Assembly: GCA_050185825.1 (NCBI GenBank) | Contig: JBFWZA010000003.1 | Coordinates: 186,001 to 250,000, forward strand | DNA from: SZUA-309 sp050185825 | GTDB lineage: Bacteria; Pseudomonadota; Gammaproteobacteria; Pseudomonadales; Azotimanducaceae | Length of the DNA stretch: 64,000 nt | Reading direction: 5' to 3' | Part shown: positions 17,566 to 26,013 of the stretch, in pieces | Position numbering within the stretch: position 1 is the stretch's first letter | Layout of the letters: every line of letters starts with the position of its first letter | The notes under the pieces: generated by a model | The model's database searches: none | What the model was told of the DNA's origin: nothing | What the model saw: the letters and a program-made list of their open reading frames with translations, nothing else | Position numbers and translations under genes: made by a program

Positions 17566-17667
17566 GCCCGCCTCTACGGGGTGCCCGGCATGGCGCACTG
17601 CCGCGGGGATGCCGGCACGCAGAACGATCCTGCAAACTGGCGCAGGGAGCACTTCCGCTGCCGCTGA
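17566..17667 (+). pseudogene. Tannase-family gene remnant with internal deletion
   Basis: The frame encodes RLYGVPGMAHCRGDAG joined directly to TQNDPANWRREHFRCR and a TGA at 17665-17667. In the intact gene at 10798-12426 these two blocks are separated by about 60 residues, so the remnant has lost that stretch as well as everything upstream. The active-site His motif (GMAHC) remains but the nucleophile part is gone. It is convergent with the intact alpha/beta hydrolase, 25 bases away. Confidence 0.7.
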
Positions 17668-17730
17668 CGCCGGTGCCGAGCGATCCTGCCGGTCAGGCGC
17701 AGGCCGCGATCTCCCCGCCGCGGGCGAGCC
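17611..17730. repeat. Repeat copy C, overlapping the intact hydrolase 3' end
   Basis: This is the partner of 15991-16110 (105 of 120 matches, no gaps). It spans the tannase remnant's end and the last residues of the intact alpha/beta hydrolase. Copies B and C enclose the 385-residue gene. Their divergence means the duplication is old, or that the copies come from different strains or paralogues. Confidence 0.75.
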
Positions 17731-18592
17731 CGAAGAAGCGCCGCACCCGGGTGGCGACCTCGCCGACGAACGCCGGCTCCAGGTGGATGTGGTGCGGCCC
17801 GGGCAGCCGCTCCACGGTCAGGTTCGGATGGTGCGCCTCGGCATCCGCGATCTCGCCCTGATACCACTTGTCTCCCTGCTCGGCCACCAGCAGCAGGGCC
17901 GGTGAGGCGCTGCTCTTCAGCAGCTCGTCGATGGTCTGCCGGGTGTGCCGCAGCGGCGTCGGGAAACGGATTCGCGGATCCGTCCGCCAGGTCACCCCGC
18001 CGTCCACCCGCTTGTGGCCCCGCTCCACCAGCACGATGGCCGCGTCGTAAGTCTGATCCGTGGCCTCCGTGACCCGCCGCGCCATGGTCTCGATGTCCGG
18101 ATAGACCTTCGGCGCCTTGTCGTGCGCCGTCAGCATCTTCTCGATCGCCTCCCGGTTCTGGCCGATCCGGTCGTGAACGGAGACACCCCCCGTGGCGATG
18201 AAGCCGTCGATCAGCACCGACCGCTCGATCCGCTCCGGAAACATGGCGGCCAGCTCGCTGGCGATGCTCGCGCCCATGGAATGCCCGAGCAGCGAGAACC
18301 GCGCCCAGCCGAGCACGCCGGCCACCGCCATCACGTCCTGGATGTCCGTGAACGAGTGGTAGTGCACGCCGGGCGGCCGGTGCTCGGAATGGCCATGACC
18401 GGCGAAATCCAGTGCCACCAGATTCAGCTCCGGCAGCCTAGGCGCCAGCCGGTCGAAGGTGTTGGCATTGTCGAGCCAGCCGTGCAGCGCCAGCGTCGGC
18501 ACGCCCTCCGGATCTCCCCAGCGCTTGGCCTCGAGCTTACGGCCGAACACCTCGAACGTAGCCGCTTCTCCCCGACGAATCTGGCTCGTCAT
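17693..18592 (-). CDS. Alpha/beta hydrolase (serine hydrolase-like, SERHL type)
   Basis: The 299-residue protein has the canonical alpha/beta hydrolase motifs: HGWLDN at 37-42 (oxyanion region), a DFAGHGHS strand and turn, nucleophile Ser105 in GHSMGAS, and His in GPHHIHLE near the C-terminus. HGWLDNANTF is typical of serine hydrolase-like proteins. It is cytoplasmic and likely hydrolyses a small ester or lactone. Start ATG 18592 fits the family; the frame is open far upstream but unrelated there. Its last residues are duplicated in repeat copy B. It is divergent from the quinone-oxidoreductase-like gene and probably shares a promoter region with it. Confidence 0.85.
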   Translation of the reverse strand: MTSQIRRGEAATFEVFGRKLEAKRWGDPEGVPTLALHGWLDNANTFDRLAPRLPELNLVALDFAGHGHSEHRPPGVHYHSFTDIQDVMAVAGVLGWARFSLLGHSMGASIASELAAMFPERIERSVLIDGFIATGGVSVHDRIGQNREAIEKMLTAHDKAPKVYPDIETMARRVTEATDQTYDAAIVLVERGHKRVDGGVTWRTDPRIRFPTPLRHTRQTIDELLKSSASPALLLVAEQGDKWYQGEIADAEAHHPNLTVERLPGPHHIHLEPAFVGEVATRVRRFFGLARGGEIAACA

Positions 18593-18700
18593 TTCTGCCT
18601 CCTGGTCAAAAAAGCCGCTCAGTCTACTGGGTTGTGCGCATCGGCGCAGGTCCGAACCACCGGTACAATGGCGCGCCTGTGGAGGGCTGGAGATACCCCT

Positions 18701-19705
18701 GTGAACGTGCTTCCAAAGCGCATGCGTGCCGTCATCGGTGCCGAGCTCGGCCCTCCGGAGCACTACGAGCTGCTGGAAACCGACGTTCCAGAACCGGGCC
18801 CCGGCGAGGTGCTCGTCCGGGTCCGCGTCTCGGGTATGGGCTATGTGGACGGGCTCGTCTCCAGGGGTCTGTATCAGGTCAAGCCTACTGTGCCGTACTG
18901 CCCCGGCCTCGAGTATGCCGGTACGGTCGCCGCCGTCGGTGAGCGGGTGACGGATGTCGCCATCGGCGATACGGTGGCGGTTTCTGCCTTCGGCGGCGGC
19001 CTCGCCGAGTACGCCGTGGCCCCTTCGGCGGCCGTTGCGCGCCTTCCCGCAACCTTCGATCCCGGCGTCGCCGCCGGCTTCATCGTCAACTACACCACGG
19101 CCTGGCACGGGCTCATCGATCGCGCCGGCCTGCAGCCGGGCGAAACGGTGCTCGTGCTCGGCGCCGCCGGCGGCACCGGCATCGCCGCGGTGCAGGTCGC
19201 ACGCCTCGCCGGCGCCCGGGTCATCGCCGGTGCGTCCACGGAAACGAAACGCGCCTTCGCCCTGGCGCACGGTGCGCATGAAGGGCTCGACTACAGCCGG
19301 GAAGACTGGCGCAGTACCCTGAAGTCCCTCACGGACGGGCGCGGCGTGGACGTGGTCTACGATCCGGTGGGCGGGGATCTGCTCGAGCCCGCCTTCCGCT
19401 CGCTCGCCTGGCGGGGCCGCCACCTGGTGATCGGGTTTGCCGGCGGCCGTATTCCAGCACTGCCGGTGAATCTGGCGCTGCTGAAAGGCAGTGCCCTCGT
19501 CGGTGTGGATTATCGGCAGTTCGGCTCCGTGTTCGAGCGCGAAGCGGCAGCGCGTATTCATCTGCAGCTTTTCGACGCGGTGGCGCGAGGCGACCTGAAA
19601 CCGCCCCGGGGAACGAGCTTCCCGCTAGATCGCTTCCGCGACGCCATGGCGCTGGCAGCCTCGCGCGACGGGTTGGGCAAGACCACCGTCGAGATCCCGG
19701 ATTGA
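18701..19705 (+). CDS. Zinc-independent MDR oxidoreductase (NADPH:quinone reductase-like)
   Basis: The 334-residue protein is a medium-chain dehydrogenase/reductase. It has an N-terminal GroES-like domain (GPGEVLVRVRVSGMGYVDGL) and a Rossmann domain with VLGAAGGTGIAAVQVA near 154-169. The cysteine and histidine zinc ligands of alcohol dehydrogenases are missing, as in quinone or enoyl reductases. GTG 18701 is chosen because GGAG lies 8 bases upstream. ATG 18722 (MRAVIGAE) is the alternative. A TACAAT hexamer at 18664-18669 could be its -10 element. Together with the LLM oxidoreductase and SDR that follow on the same strand it probably belongs to a catabolic redox set. Confidence 0.85.
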   Translation: MNVLPKRMRAVIGAELGPPEHYELLETDVPEPGPGEVLVRVRVSGMGYVDGLVSRGLYQVKPTVPYCPGLEYAGTVAAVGERVTDVAIGDTVAVSAFGGGLAEYAVAPSAAVARLPATFDPGVAAGFIVNYTTAWHGLIDRAGLQPGETVLVLGAAGGTGIAAVQVARLAGARVIAGASTETKRAFALAHGAHEGLDYSREDWRSTLKSLTDGRGVDVVYDPVGGDLLEPAFRSLAWRGRHLVIGFAGGRIPALPVNLALLKGSALVGVDYRQFGSVFEREAAARIHLQLFDAVARGDLKPPRGTSFPLDRFRDAMALAASRDGLGKTTVEIPD

Positions 19706-19767
19706 AGCTCATCCCGACGACGCTCCGGCTGGATCACGAACAATCACTCTGAAGGAGGATGGACCAC

Positions 19768-20787
19768 ATGAAAGACCTGAAACTCGGACTGCAGATGGGT
19801 TACTGGGGCGCCGGACCGGATCCGAACATGGTCCGCATCGCGCAGGAGGCGGAGCGGCTCGGCTACGACGCGGTGTTCACCGCCGAAGCCTGGGGCTCGG
19901 ACGTCTTCACACCGCTCGCCTGGATCGGCGCGCACACGCAGCGGATCCGTCTGGGCACCGGCATCGCCCAGCTCTCGGCCCGGGCACCCACGGCGACCGC
20001 CATGGCGGCGCTCACCCTCGATCACCTCTCCGGCGGTCGCGTGATTCTCGGCCTGGGCGTCTCCGGACCGCAGGTGGTGGAAGGCTGGTACGGCGCGCCT
20101 TTCGGGAAACCGCTGGCGCGCACCCGGGAATACGTCGGCATCATCCGCCAGGTGCTGGAGCGGAAGGAGCCCGTGGTGAACGGCGGCGAGCACTACCCCC
20201 TGCCCTATACCGGCGAAGGCTCCTGGGGTCTGGGCAAGGCGCTGAAATCCATTACCCACCCGTTGCGGCCGGACCTGCCGATCTTTCTCGGCGCGGAGGG
20301 TCCGAAGAACGTGGCCATGACCGCGGAGATCGCGGACGGCTGGCTGCCGCTGTACTACTCGCCCTACCGGCAGGCCGTTTATACCGATCAGATCGCGGGC
20401 GCGAAGCCGGGTTTCGAGATCGCCGCGGGCGTCTCCGTGATCATCAACGACGATGTGGAACAGGCCCTGGTGCCGCTGAAGCGCAACCTGGCGCTCTACA
20501 TCGGCGGCATGGGCGCAAAGTCCCGGAACTTCCACAACGAGCTCGTCCAGCGGATGGGGTTCGAGGAAGCCGCGGCGAAGATCCAGGATCTCTACCTGGC
20601 CGGCCGGAAGGACGAGGCCGAGGCGGCGGTGCCGACGGAGCTCGCCGACGAGATCTCGCTGGTCGGATCGGTGGACCGGATCCGCGGCCGGCTCGAGGCC
20701 TGGCGCGACTCCCCGGTGACGTCGCTGCTGGTGTCCACCCGCAACGTCGACCAGCTGCGCACGTTTGCCGAGCTCGTGCTCGGCTGA
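19768..20787 (+). CDS. LLM-class F420-dependent oxidoreductase
   Basis: The 339-residue luciferase-like TIM barrel has LGLQMGYWGAGP at the start, FTAEAWGSDVF near 40-50, RLGTGIAQLSARAP near 66-79 and GLGVSGPQVVEGWYG near 99-113. These are typical of the subgroup of F420-dependent enzymes with a conserved WGSD motif. ATG 19768 is preferred over ATG 19759 because the AAGGAGG ribosome site abuts the earlier ATG but lies 9 bases from the later one. Substrate is unknown. The SDR gene follows after 64 bases. It is the second of four LLM enzymes in the window. Confidence 0.87.
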   Translation: MKDLKLGLQMGYWGAGPDPNMVRIAQEAERLGYDAVFTAEAWGSDVFTPLAWIGAHTQRIRLGTGIAQLSARAPTATAMAALTLDHLSGGRVILGLGVSGPQVVEGWYGAPFGKPLARTREYVGIIRQVLERKEPVVNGGEHYPLPYTGEGSWGLGKALKSITHPLRPDLPIFLGAEGPKNVAMTAEIADGWLPLYYSPYRQAVYTDQIAGAKPGFEIAAGVSVIINDDVEQALVPLKRNLALYIGGMGAKSRNFHNELVQRMGFEEAAAKIQDLYLAGRKDEAEAAVPTELADEISLVGSVDRIRGRLEAWRDSPVTSLLVSTRNVDQLRTFAELVLG

Positions 20788-20851
20788 ACGCGCACGGTGG
20801 CGGAAGTACACTAGCACCCTCCAACCGTATTCAACCATCAAGGACACACCT

Positions 20852-21613
20852 ATGCAGATCAAGAACCACAACGCCATTTTCGTCGGCGGTGCCTCGGGCA
20901 TGGCGCTGGCCACCGCCGAGCTCTTCCACGAGCGCGGCGGCAACGTCGCCATCCTGGACCTGCCGAAGTCGAACGGTGCCGAGGTGGCGAAGCGCCTCGG
21001 TGGCACTTTCCACCCCTGCAACGTCATGGACTACGAGGGCACAGAAAAGGCCATCGACGAGGCCGTCGCCGCGCTCGGCTCCGTGCACTTCTGCTGCAAC
21101 ACGGCCGGTGGCGGGCTCGCCAAGCGGACGCTGACCAAGGAAGGCCCCCACCCGCTCGAAGAGTTCCAGCGGGTGATCGACCTGAACCTGATCTCGTCGT
21201 TCAACATCTCCCGGCTGGTGGCGGCGAAGATGGCGGAAAACGAGCCCAATGAGGAAGGCGAGCGCGGGGTCATCCTGAACACCGCCTCCATTGCCGCCTT
21301 CGAGGGTCAGATCGGCCAGGTGGCTTACTCCGCGGCCAAGGCCGGCATCGCCGGCATGACCTTCGTGATGGCCAGGGATCTGGGCAGCATGGGCATCCGC
21401 GCCAACGCCATCGCGCCCAGCCTCTTCGACACCGGCCTCACCCGCGGCATTCCGGAGGAGTTCTCCCTGGCACTGACCAAGGATGCGGCATTCCCGAAGA
21501 AGATGGGTAAGCCCATCCACTATGCCATCCAGGCCATCGCCATCTACGAGAACGCCATGATGAACGGCGGCACGGTGCGGGTGGATGCCGGCCAGCGGTT
21601 CGCACCCAAATAG
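20852..21613 (+). CDS. Short-chain dehydrogenase (HSD10-like 3-hydroxyacyl-CoA dehydrogenase type)
   Basis: The 253-residue protein has an SDR Rossmann motif GGASGMALATAE (a variant of TGxxxGxG), the acidic DLP after the second strand indicating NAD preference, NTAG in place of NNAG, the catalytic Ser in NTASIAAFEG, and YSAAK. Its N-terminus and the EGQIGQVAYSAAKAGI segment are typical of type-2 3-hydroxyacyl-CoA dehydrogenases (HSD10), which oxidise 3-hydroxyacyl-CoA or steroids. ATG 20852 has AAGGA about 9 bases upstream. A hairpin that could end transcription lies just after the stop, before the convergent hydrolase gene. Confidence 0.85.
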   Translation: MQIKNHNAIFVGGASGMALATAELFHERGGNVAILDLPKSNGAEVAKRLGGTFHPCNVMDYEGTEKAIDEAVAALGSVHFCCNTAGGGLAKRTLTKEGPHPLEEFQRVIDLNLISSFNISRLVAAKMAENEPNEEGERGVILNTASIAAFEGQIGQVAYSAAKAGIAGMTFVMARDLGSMGIRANAIAPSLFDTGLTRGIPEEFSLALTKDAAFPKKMGKPIHYAIQAIAIYENAMMNGGTVRVDAGQRFAPK

Positions 21614-21622
21614 AGAGCCCTT

Positions 21623-21664
21623 CCCGGCGGCGGCGGGATCTGCCGAGCAGACCGCCCCGCCGGG
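21623..21664. terminator. Hairpin between convergent genes (possible bidirectional terminator)
   Basis: CCCGGCGG (21623-21630) and CCGCCGGG (21657-21664) form a perfect 8-bp stem with a 26-base loop that itself contains further complementary CGG/CCG blocks. It lies between the stops of the SDR gene (21613) and the convergent hydrolase gene (21679). There is no T-tract, so its strength is uncertain. Confidence 0.35.
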
Positions 21665-21678
21665 TAAACGCCCGCGCG

Positions 21679-22683
21679 CTAACCGGATGGCGCGCGCAGC
21701 ACCCTGATCAGGTCTGTGACGGTGTCGATCACCAGCTCGGGCTGCTCGAGCTGGATCGGATGGCCGCTCTCCTCAGCAACGAAACGCTCACCCCGACTCG
21801 ACAGCGCGGTCAGCTCCTGCTGCAGCACGTCCCACTCCCGGCGCATGGCGCGCGCCTGCTCGAGGGTCATGCCGAAGGTTTCATCGGCCTCCGGTTCCTT
21901 ACCCTGTGACAGCACCACCAGCGGCAGATCGCCGAGCGACGCCGGCGGATCCACGTCGCGCACGTCGCCGGCGAAGGCCTGCATCTCGTTGCTGATGCCG
22001 CGGCAGTAGGTGGTGCGGTTGTACAGGGCCTTGAGCAGCGGCTTCGCGGTCTCGGGGATGCCGGGCTGGTCCGTGAGCATGTCCAACGCCCCCGACAGCC
22101 GCACCACGCCCACCGGCGCAAGCCAGCGGCACAGCGTCAGCATGCGCTCCATCTGCGACGGATCACCACTTTCCGGCAGCCGGTTGCCCTGCTGCTCGTG
22201 GGAGGAGTCCACCAGCACCATGCCGACCACGTCATCGGGGTAACGGCGGTAGTACTCGCGCACGTAGACGCCGCCCGCCGACATGCCAAGGAGCACGTAG
22301 GGCCCCTCGATCGGGGCGAGCCCGACGAGCCGGTGCAGCCGATCGGCAACCTCCCCGGCATCCGCCGGGTGGTGAATGGGCTCGCTCCAGCCCATGCCGG
22401 GACGGTCGTAGGTGCAGACCTCCGTCACCTCCCTGAGCCCGGCAGGCACCCTGCCCCAGCTCCAGGAGCCGGTGGTCAGGCCGGCTTCCATGAGCACGAG
22501 CGGACGACCGTTGCCCCGGCAGTCCAGGTGCATCTGCAGCCCGTCGACGTCCACCATGCTGCCCGGCGGTGGGAACCGCTGGAGATCAGACCGCTCGGCG
22601 AGCCACTGATATGCCGCGCCGGTCACGGAGAGCACGACGGCGAGCGTCACCAGACTCAGCAGGATCCGTTTCAGTATGCGCAT
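21679..22683 (-). CDS. Membrane-anchored or exported alpha/beta hydrolase
   Basis: The 334-residue protein starts with a basic tip and a hydrophobic helix (about residues 7-25), so it is anchored to or exported across the inner membrane. The hydrolase core has LMEAGLTTGSWSW (oxyanion loop), TYDRPGMGWS, nucleophile Ser135 in GMSAGG, and His in ESGHPIQLEQPE. A lid region lies in the middle. It resembles proline iminopeptidase/esterase-like exported hydrolases; the substrate is unknown. The start has a good GGGAGAA site. It begins 15 bases after the CoA-transferase stop on the same strand, so the two form an operon. Confidence 0.82.
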   Translation of the reverse strand: MRILKRILLSLVTLAVVLSVTGAAYQWLAERSDLQRFPPPGSMVDVDGLQMHLDCRGNGRPLVLMEAGLTTGSWSWGRVPAGLREVTEVCTYDRPGMGWSEPIHHPADAGEVADRLHRLVGLAPIEGPYVLLGMSAGGVYVREYYRRYPDDVVGMVLVDSSHEQQGNRLPESGDPSQMERMLTLCRWLAPVGVVRLSGALDMLTDQPGIPETAKPLLKALYNRTTYCRGISNEMQAFAGDVRDVDPPASLGDLPLVVLSQGKEPEADETFGMTLEQARAMRREWDVLQQELTALSSRGERFVAEESGHPIQLEQPELVIDTVTDLIRVLRAPSG

Positions 22684-22698
22684 GGTTCTCCCTGCTCC

Positions 22699-25062
22699 TC
22701 AGCTGAACAGCCCGTCACCCATGCCTTCCGCAATGGCTTCGGGATCCAGGTCGGCGAGCTCGCCCCAGAGATCGAAGTTGTGCTGGCCGACGAAGGCGGG
22801 CGAAAGGTACTCCGAGACCGGACGCTCGCCGTCCCAGAGCGCGGGGAAGGTGTCTGCCACCCGCTCGCCGAACGACTCGTGGGTCACCGGGCGCCAGTAG
22901 GCGCGCGCCTGGTGCTGAACGTCTTCCTCCGCCAGATGCCTGGCGTTCTGCACCCGGCCAGCCGGCACCCCGTGTGCCTGCAGGGTCGCCACGGCCGCTT
23001 CGGCCGGCTGAGCGCCCAGCCAGCCACGGAGCACGCCGTCTATCTCGGCACGCCGCACCCGCCGGTTCGCCTCCGAGGCGAGCGCCGGATCCTTGAGCAC
23101 GTCTGCACCCACCGCGGCCACCAAGCCTGGCCACTGGCCGTCCCCGGTGACGCTCACGGCCACGTGGCCGTCCGCACAGGCATAAACCTCGTTGGGCACG
23201 TGATCGTGCAGCCCGTCCGCATTGCCCGACGGCGTGGCCAGGCGCGCATTGCTCAGATAATCCAACAGTGCCGGACCGATGCAGTACGTCCCGGTCTCGA
23301 GCTGCGCCATGTCGATGCGCTGCCCGAGGCCGGTGGTTTCGCGGGCGTGGAGCGCAGCGAGCACGGATACCGCGGCGCTGAAGCCGGCCAGATGATCGTT
23401 CAGCGAGAAGCCGCAGCCGACGTCACCCCGATCGGAGAAGTTGGTGAGATGGGTGATGCCACACAGGGCGTGCACCGTCGGGGCGTAGGAGATGACCTTC
23501 TTCCACGGTCCTTCGTGGCCGCAGCCCGACATCGTCACGTAGACGAGCCGCGGGTTCCAGGCGTGCAGCGTCGCCCAGTCGAGACCCCAGGAGGCCAGCA
23601 CACCGGCGGCGAAGTTCTCGATCAGCACGTCGGAGCGCTCGATGAACTTGCGCACCACCTCGAGTGCCTGCGGGTGCTTCATGTTGAGGCTGACGTTGCG
23701 CTTGGCACGGCCCCAGACGAAGGTGAACGGGTGGTCGGGGGCATTCACGGACGTGGCCCGCTCCTCGGTCTGCACGCGGACCACGTCCGCGCCCAGATCG
23801 CCCAGCATCCGGGTGGCGAAGGGGCCTGCGAGCACCCAGGTGAAGTCGGCTATACGCAGTCCTTGCAGCGGCCGGCCCCGCGGCACGGCGGCACCGTCGG
23901 CCGATCTGTCGCGGGCACCCCAGCCGTTCAGCAGATCGTCGAGGGGAGCAGTCCCGGCAGCCGGCGGACCCGGCGGCCGGCTGGGGGTGTGACTGAAGGC
24001 GACCATGCCGCGCGGCTGCACCACCCGGGGTCCATCCCATGCGGTCGGCACGAAGAGCTTTCGAAACTCGAACTGAGGATTCTCTGCCACCTGCTCGATG
24101 TTCTGCACGCCGCCGAACGCCACGTGCCGCTCTTGCGCCTCCCACCAGAGCGTGTTCACGTCCTTGTCTGCCACCCAGCCGCGGACGGCGGCCATGATCT
24201 CGTCGATGTTCTGCACGGCCTCGGCCAGATCCATCGCCAGCCATTGCTGCGCAGCGTCCACACCGTCCTCTGCCATCCAGGCGAACAGCGCCGCCACGTC
24301 CGGCGTCGGCGTGATCATGGTGTAGCCGCCCCGGCAGGCCGCCAGGTCGTAGGCGTGCAGCCAGTGCAGCGCGCCCTGCCGCTCGGCGAGCTTCGGCAGC
24401 TCCGTGAGGTCGTCGAAGAACCACTGGAAGAACAGGTTCTCGATGGAGCCGGTCAGGGTCTCGTGAATGGACACGTCGACGTGCCGGCCGCGGCCATCCA
24501 GTCGGGCGGCGCGGACAGCGGCCAGCGCGCACAGGGCGCCCATGAAGCCCGCGTAGTTGTAGGCCTGCCGGCCCCAGGGATTGAGCGGCCGATCCGGCAG
24601 CCCGGTGAGCGCCAGGAAGCCACCCATGGCGGCACAGACCAGGTCCGAGGATTGCCAGCCGGCGAGGGGGCCGCTGCGGCCGAACGGGGTGATCGACACC
24701 TGCACCAGGGCCGGGTTGACGCCGAGCAGGTCGGCATGGTCGATGCCTCGTCCGGCCAGGAGCCCGGGCTTCGCGGTTTCGACGACGACGTGCGCTCGTT
24801 CCGCCAGTGACCGGTAGGCGTCTCTCCCTGCCTCCGTTGCCAGATCCAGCGGGTGCGAACGCTTGCCGCCGTCGTACCACCAGTCGAGCACCCCGCCGCG
24901 CGCCGCGGCCGCGGGATCCGCCATGGGAGCGCCCGGCGAGCCGGCCGGCGCGATGCGGACGACGTCCGCACCCAGCTCGACGAGCAGCTTCGTGCAGAAG
25001 CGGCCGCTGTCGTCCGTCAGGTCCAGCACCCGAAGTCCGTGCAGCGGCGCAGGCGCATCCAT
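22699..25062 (-). CDS. Tandem-fused class III (CaiB/BaiF) CoA-transferase
   Basis: The 787-residue protein is twice the normal length of about 400. Residues 8-370 and 399-787 are each a full CaiB/BaiF domain: both begin LxGLRxxDxT or similar and keep the catalytic Asp (D196 in HVDVSIHE, D584 in RIDMAQLE) and the LGADVVR motif. Such enzymes transfer CoA between carboxylic acids through an aspartyl-CoA adduct. The fused form may act as an internal pseudo-dimer. ATG 25062 is preferred over ATG 25071 because GGGGAAGG abuts the earlier codon and lies 9 bases from the later. It is first in an operon with the exported hydrolase and divergent from an SDR. Confidence 0.88.
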   Translation of the reverse strand: MDAPAPLHGLRVLDLTDDSGRFCTKLLVELGADVVRIAPAGSPGAPMADPAAAARGGVLDWWYDGGKRSHPLDLATEAGRDAYRSLAERAHVVVETAKPGLLAGRGIDHADLLGVNPALVQVSITPFGRSGPLAGWQSSDLVCAAMGGFLALTGLPDRPLNPWGRQAYNYAGFMGALCALAAVRAARLDGRGRHVDVSIHETLTGSIENLFFQWFFDDLTELPKLAERQGALHWLHAYDLAACRGGYTMITPTPDVAALFAWMAEDGVDAAQQWLAMDLAEAVQNIDEIMAAVRGWVADKDVNTLWWEAQERHVAFGGVQNIEQVAENPQFEFRKLFVPTAWDGPRVVQPRGMVAFSHTPSRPPGPPAAGTAPLDDLLNGWGARDRSADGAAVPRGRPLQGLRIADFTWVLAGPFATRMLGDLGADVVRVQTEERATSVNAPDHPFTFVWGRAKRNVSLNMKHPQALEVVRKFIERSDVLIENFAAGVLASWGLDWATLHAWNPRLVYVTMSGCGHEGPWKKVISYAPTVHALCGITHLTNFSDRGDVGCGFSLNDHLAGFSAAVSVLAALHARETTGLGQRIDMAQLETGTYCIGPALLDYLSNARLATPSGNADGLHDHVPNEVYACADGHVAVSVTGDGQWPGLVAAVGADVLKDPALASEANRRVRRAEIDGVLRGWLGAQPAEAAVATLQAHGVPAGRVQNARHLAEEDVQHQARAYWRPVTHESFGERVADTFPALWDGERPVSEYLSPAFVGQHNFDLWGELADLDPEAIAEGMGDGLFS

Positions 25063-25181
25063 GTTCGTCATCCTTCCCCATTCGCGGCAGTTCTAGTGTA
25101 CTGCGCCGACCGACAAGGAATCTTGGGTTGCACGCCCGGGCGCGGTAGGCTCGGCGAACCAAGAGGGAGGGGGAGAAGCCC

Positions 25182-26009
25182 ATGGACGTCCGAGGCAAGG
25201 TTGCGGTGATCACCGGTGGCGCCAGCGGTATCGGCTTCGCCACCGCCAGACGGCTGGCGGAACGCGGTTGCCACCTGGTGCTGGTGGACATCGAGCCGGC
25301 GGCGCTCACGCGCGCGGCGGCCGAGCTTCAGGGTTCGGGCGCAAGGATAGAAACCCGAACCTGTGACGTGACCGACTACGACGCCATGGTCGCGCTGGCG
25401 GACGACGTGGTCTCGACCTTCGGCGGCGTGCACATCGTCTTCAACAATGCCGGGGTGGCCGTCGGCGGTCCCGTGGCTGAGATGAGCCACGACGACTGGC
25501 GCTGGATCATCGACGTCGACCTGTGGGGCCCGATCCACGGCGTGGAAGCCTTCCTGCCGCACATCCGCGCCGGCGGCGAAGGCGGCCACCTGCTCTTCAC
25601 CGCCTCCTTCGCCGGGCTGGTGCCCAACGTCGGGCTGGGGCCGTACTGCGTGGCGAAGTATGGCGTGGTGGCGCTGGCCGAGGTGCTGCACAGGGAGCTG
25701 CGCGACGAGCACATCGGCGTGTCGGTGCTCTGCCCCATGCGGGTCGGCACCAACATCTCCCATTCGGAGCGCAACCGGCAGGCCCGCTATGGCGGTGAGG
25801 CGGCCTCTCCGGGGGTGGCGGACCAGGACGAAGCCAACACGGATCTCGCCGGACGCGTGCTCGACGTGGACGACGTGGCCACGGAGGTGCTCCGCGCCAT
25901 GGACGCCAACGCGCTCTACATCCTGCCCCACGAGGAGAGCCGGCCGTTCATCCGCCGGCGGTTCGAGCGGATCGACCGGACCTTCGAACGGACCTCCGAA
26001 CGGAAGTAG
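25182..26009 (+). CDS. Short-chain dehydrogenase/reductase
   Basis: The 275-residue protein has a classical SDR pattern: TGGASGIG at 11-18, D35 after strand 2 (NAD preference), CDVTDY, NNAGVAVGG, the catalytic Ser in FTASFAG and YCVAK. The extended C-terminus with the RRFERIDRTFER helix resembles SDRs found in steroid or terpenoid catabolism. The start ATG 25182 has GGGAGGGGGAG upstream. The next gene starts 4 bases after its stop, so they are one transcript. The 119-base gap upstream is shared with the divergent CoA-transferase gene. Confidence 0.87.
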   Translation: MDVRGKVAVITGGASGIGFATARRLAERGCHLVLVDIEPAALTRAAAELQGSGARIETRTCDVTDYDAMVALADDVVSTFGGVHIVFNNAGVAVGGPVAEMSHDDWRWIIDVDLWGPIHGVEAFLPHIRAGGEGGHLLFTASFAGLVPNVGLGPYCVAKYGVVALAEVLHRELRDEHIGVSVLCPMRVGTNISHSERNRQARYGGEAASPGVADQDEANTDLAGRVLDVDDVATEVLRAMDANALYILPHEESRPFIRRRFERIDRTFERTSERK

Positions 26010-26013
26010 CGCG

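Noticed and set aside
15991..17730. Integron attC sites or attL/attR of a tyrosine-recombinase element
   Set aside because: The repeats encode protein ends rather than attC-like folded sites, are 13 percent diverged, and no integrase is present.
22198..24810. An 870-codon open frame opposite the CoA-transferase and hydrolase genes
   Set aside because: It is antisense to genes with clear motifs, has an amino-acid make-up (Arg, His, Gly, Pro-rich) typical of GC-rich shadow frames and shows no domain.
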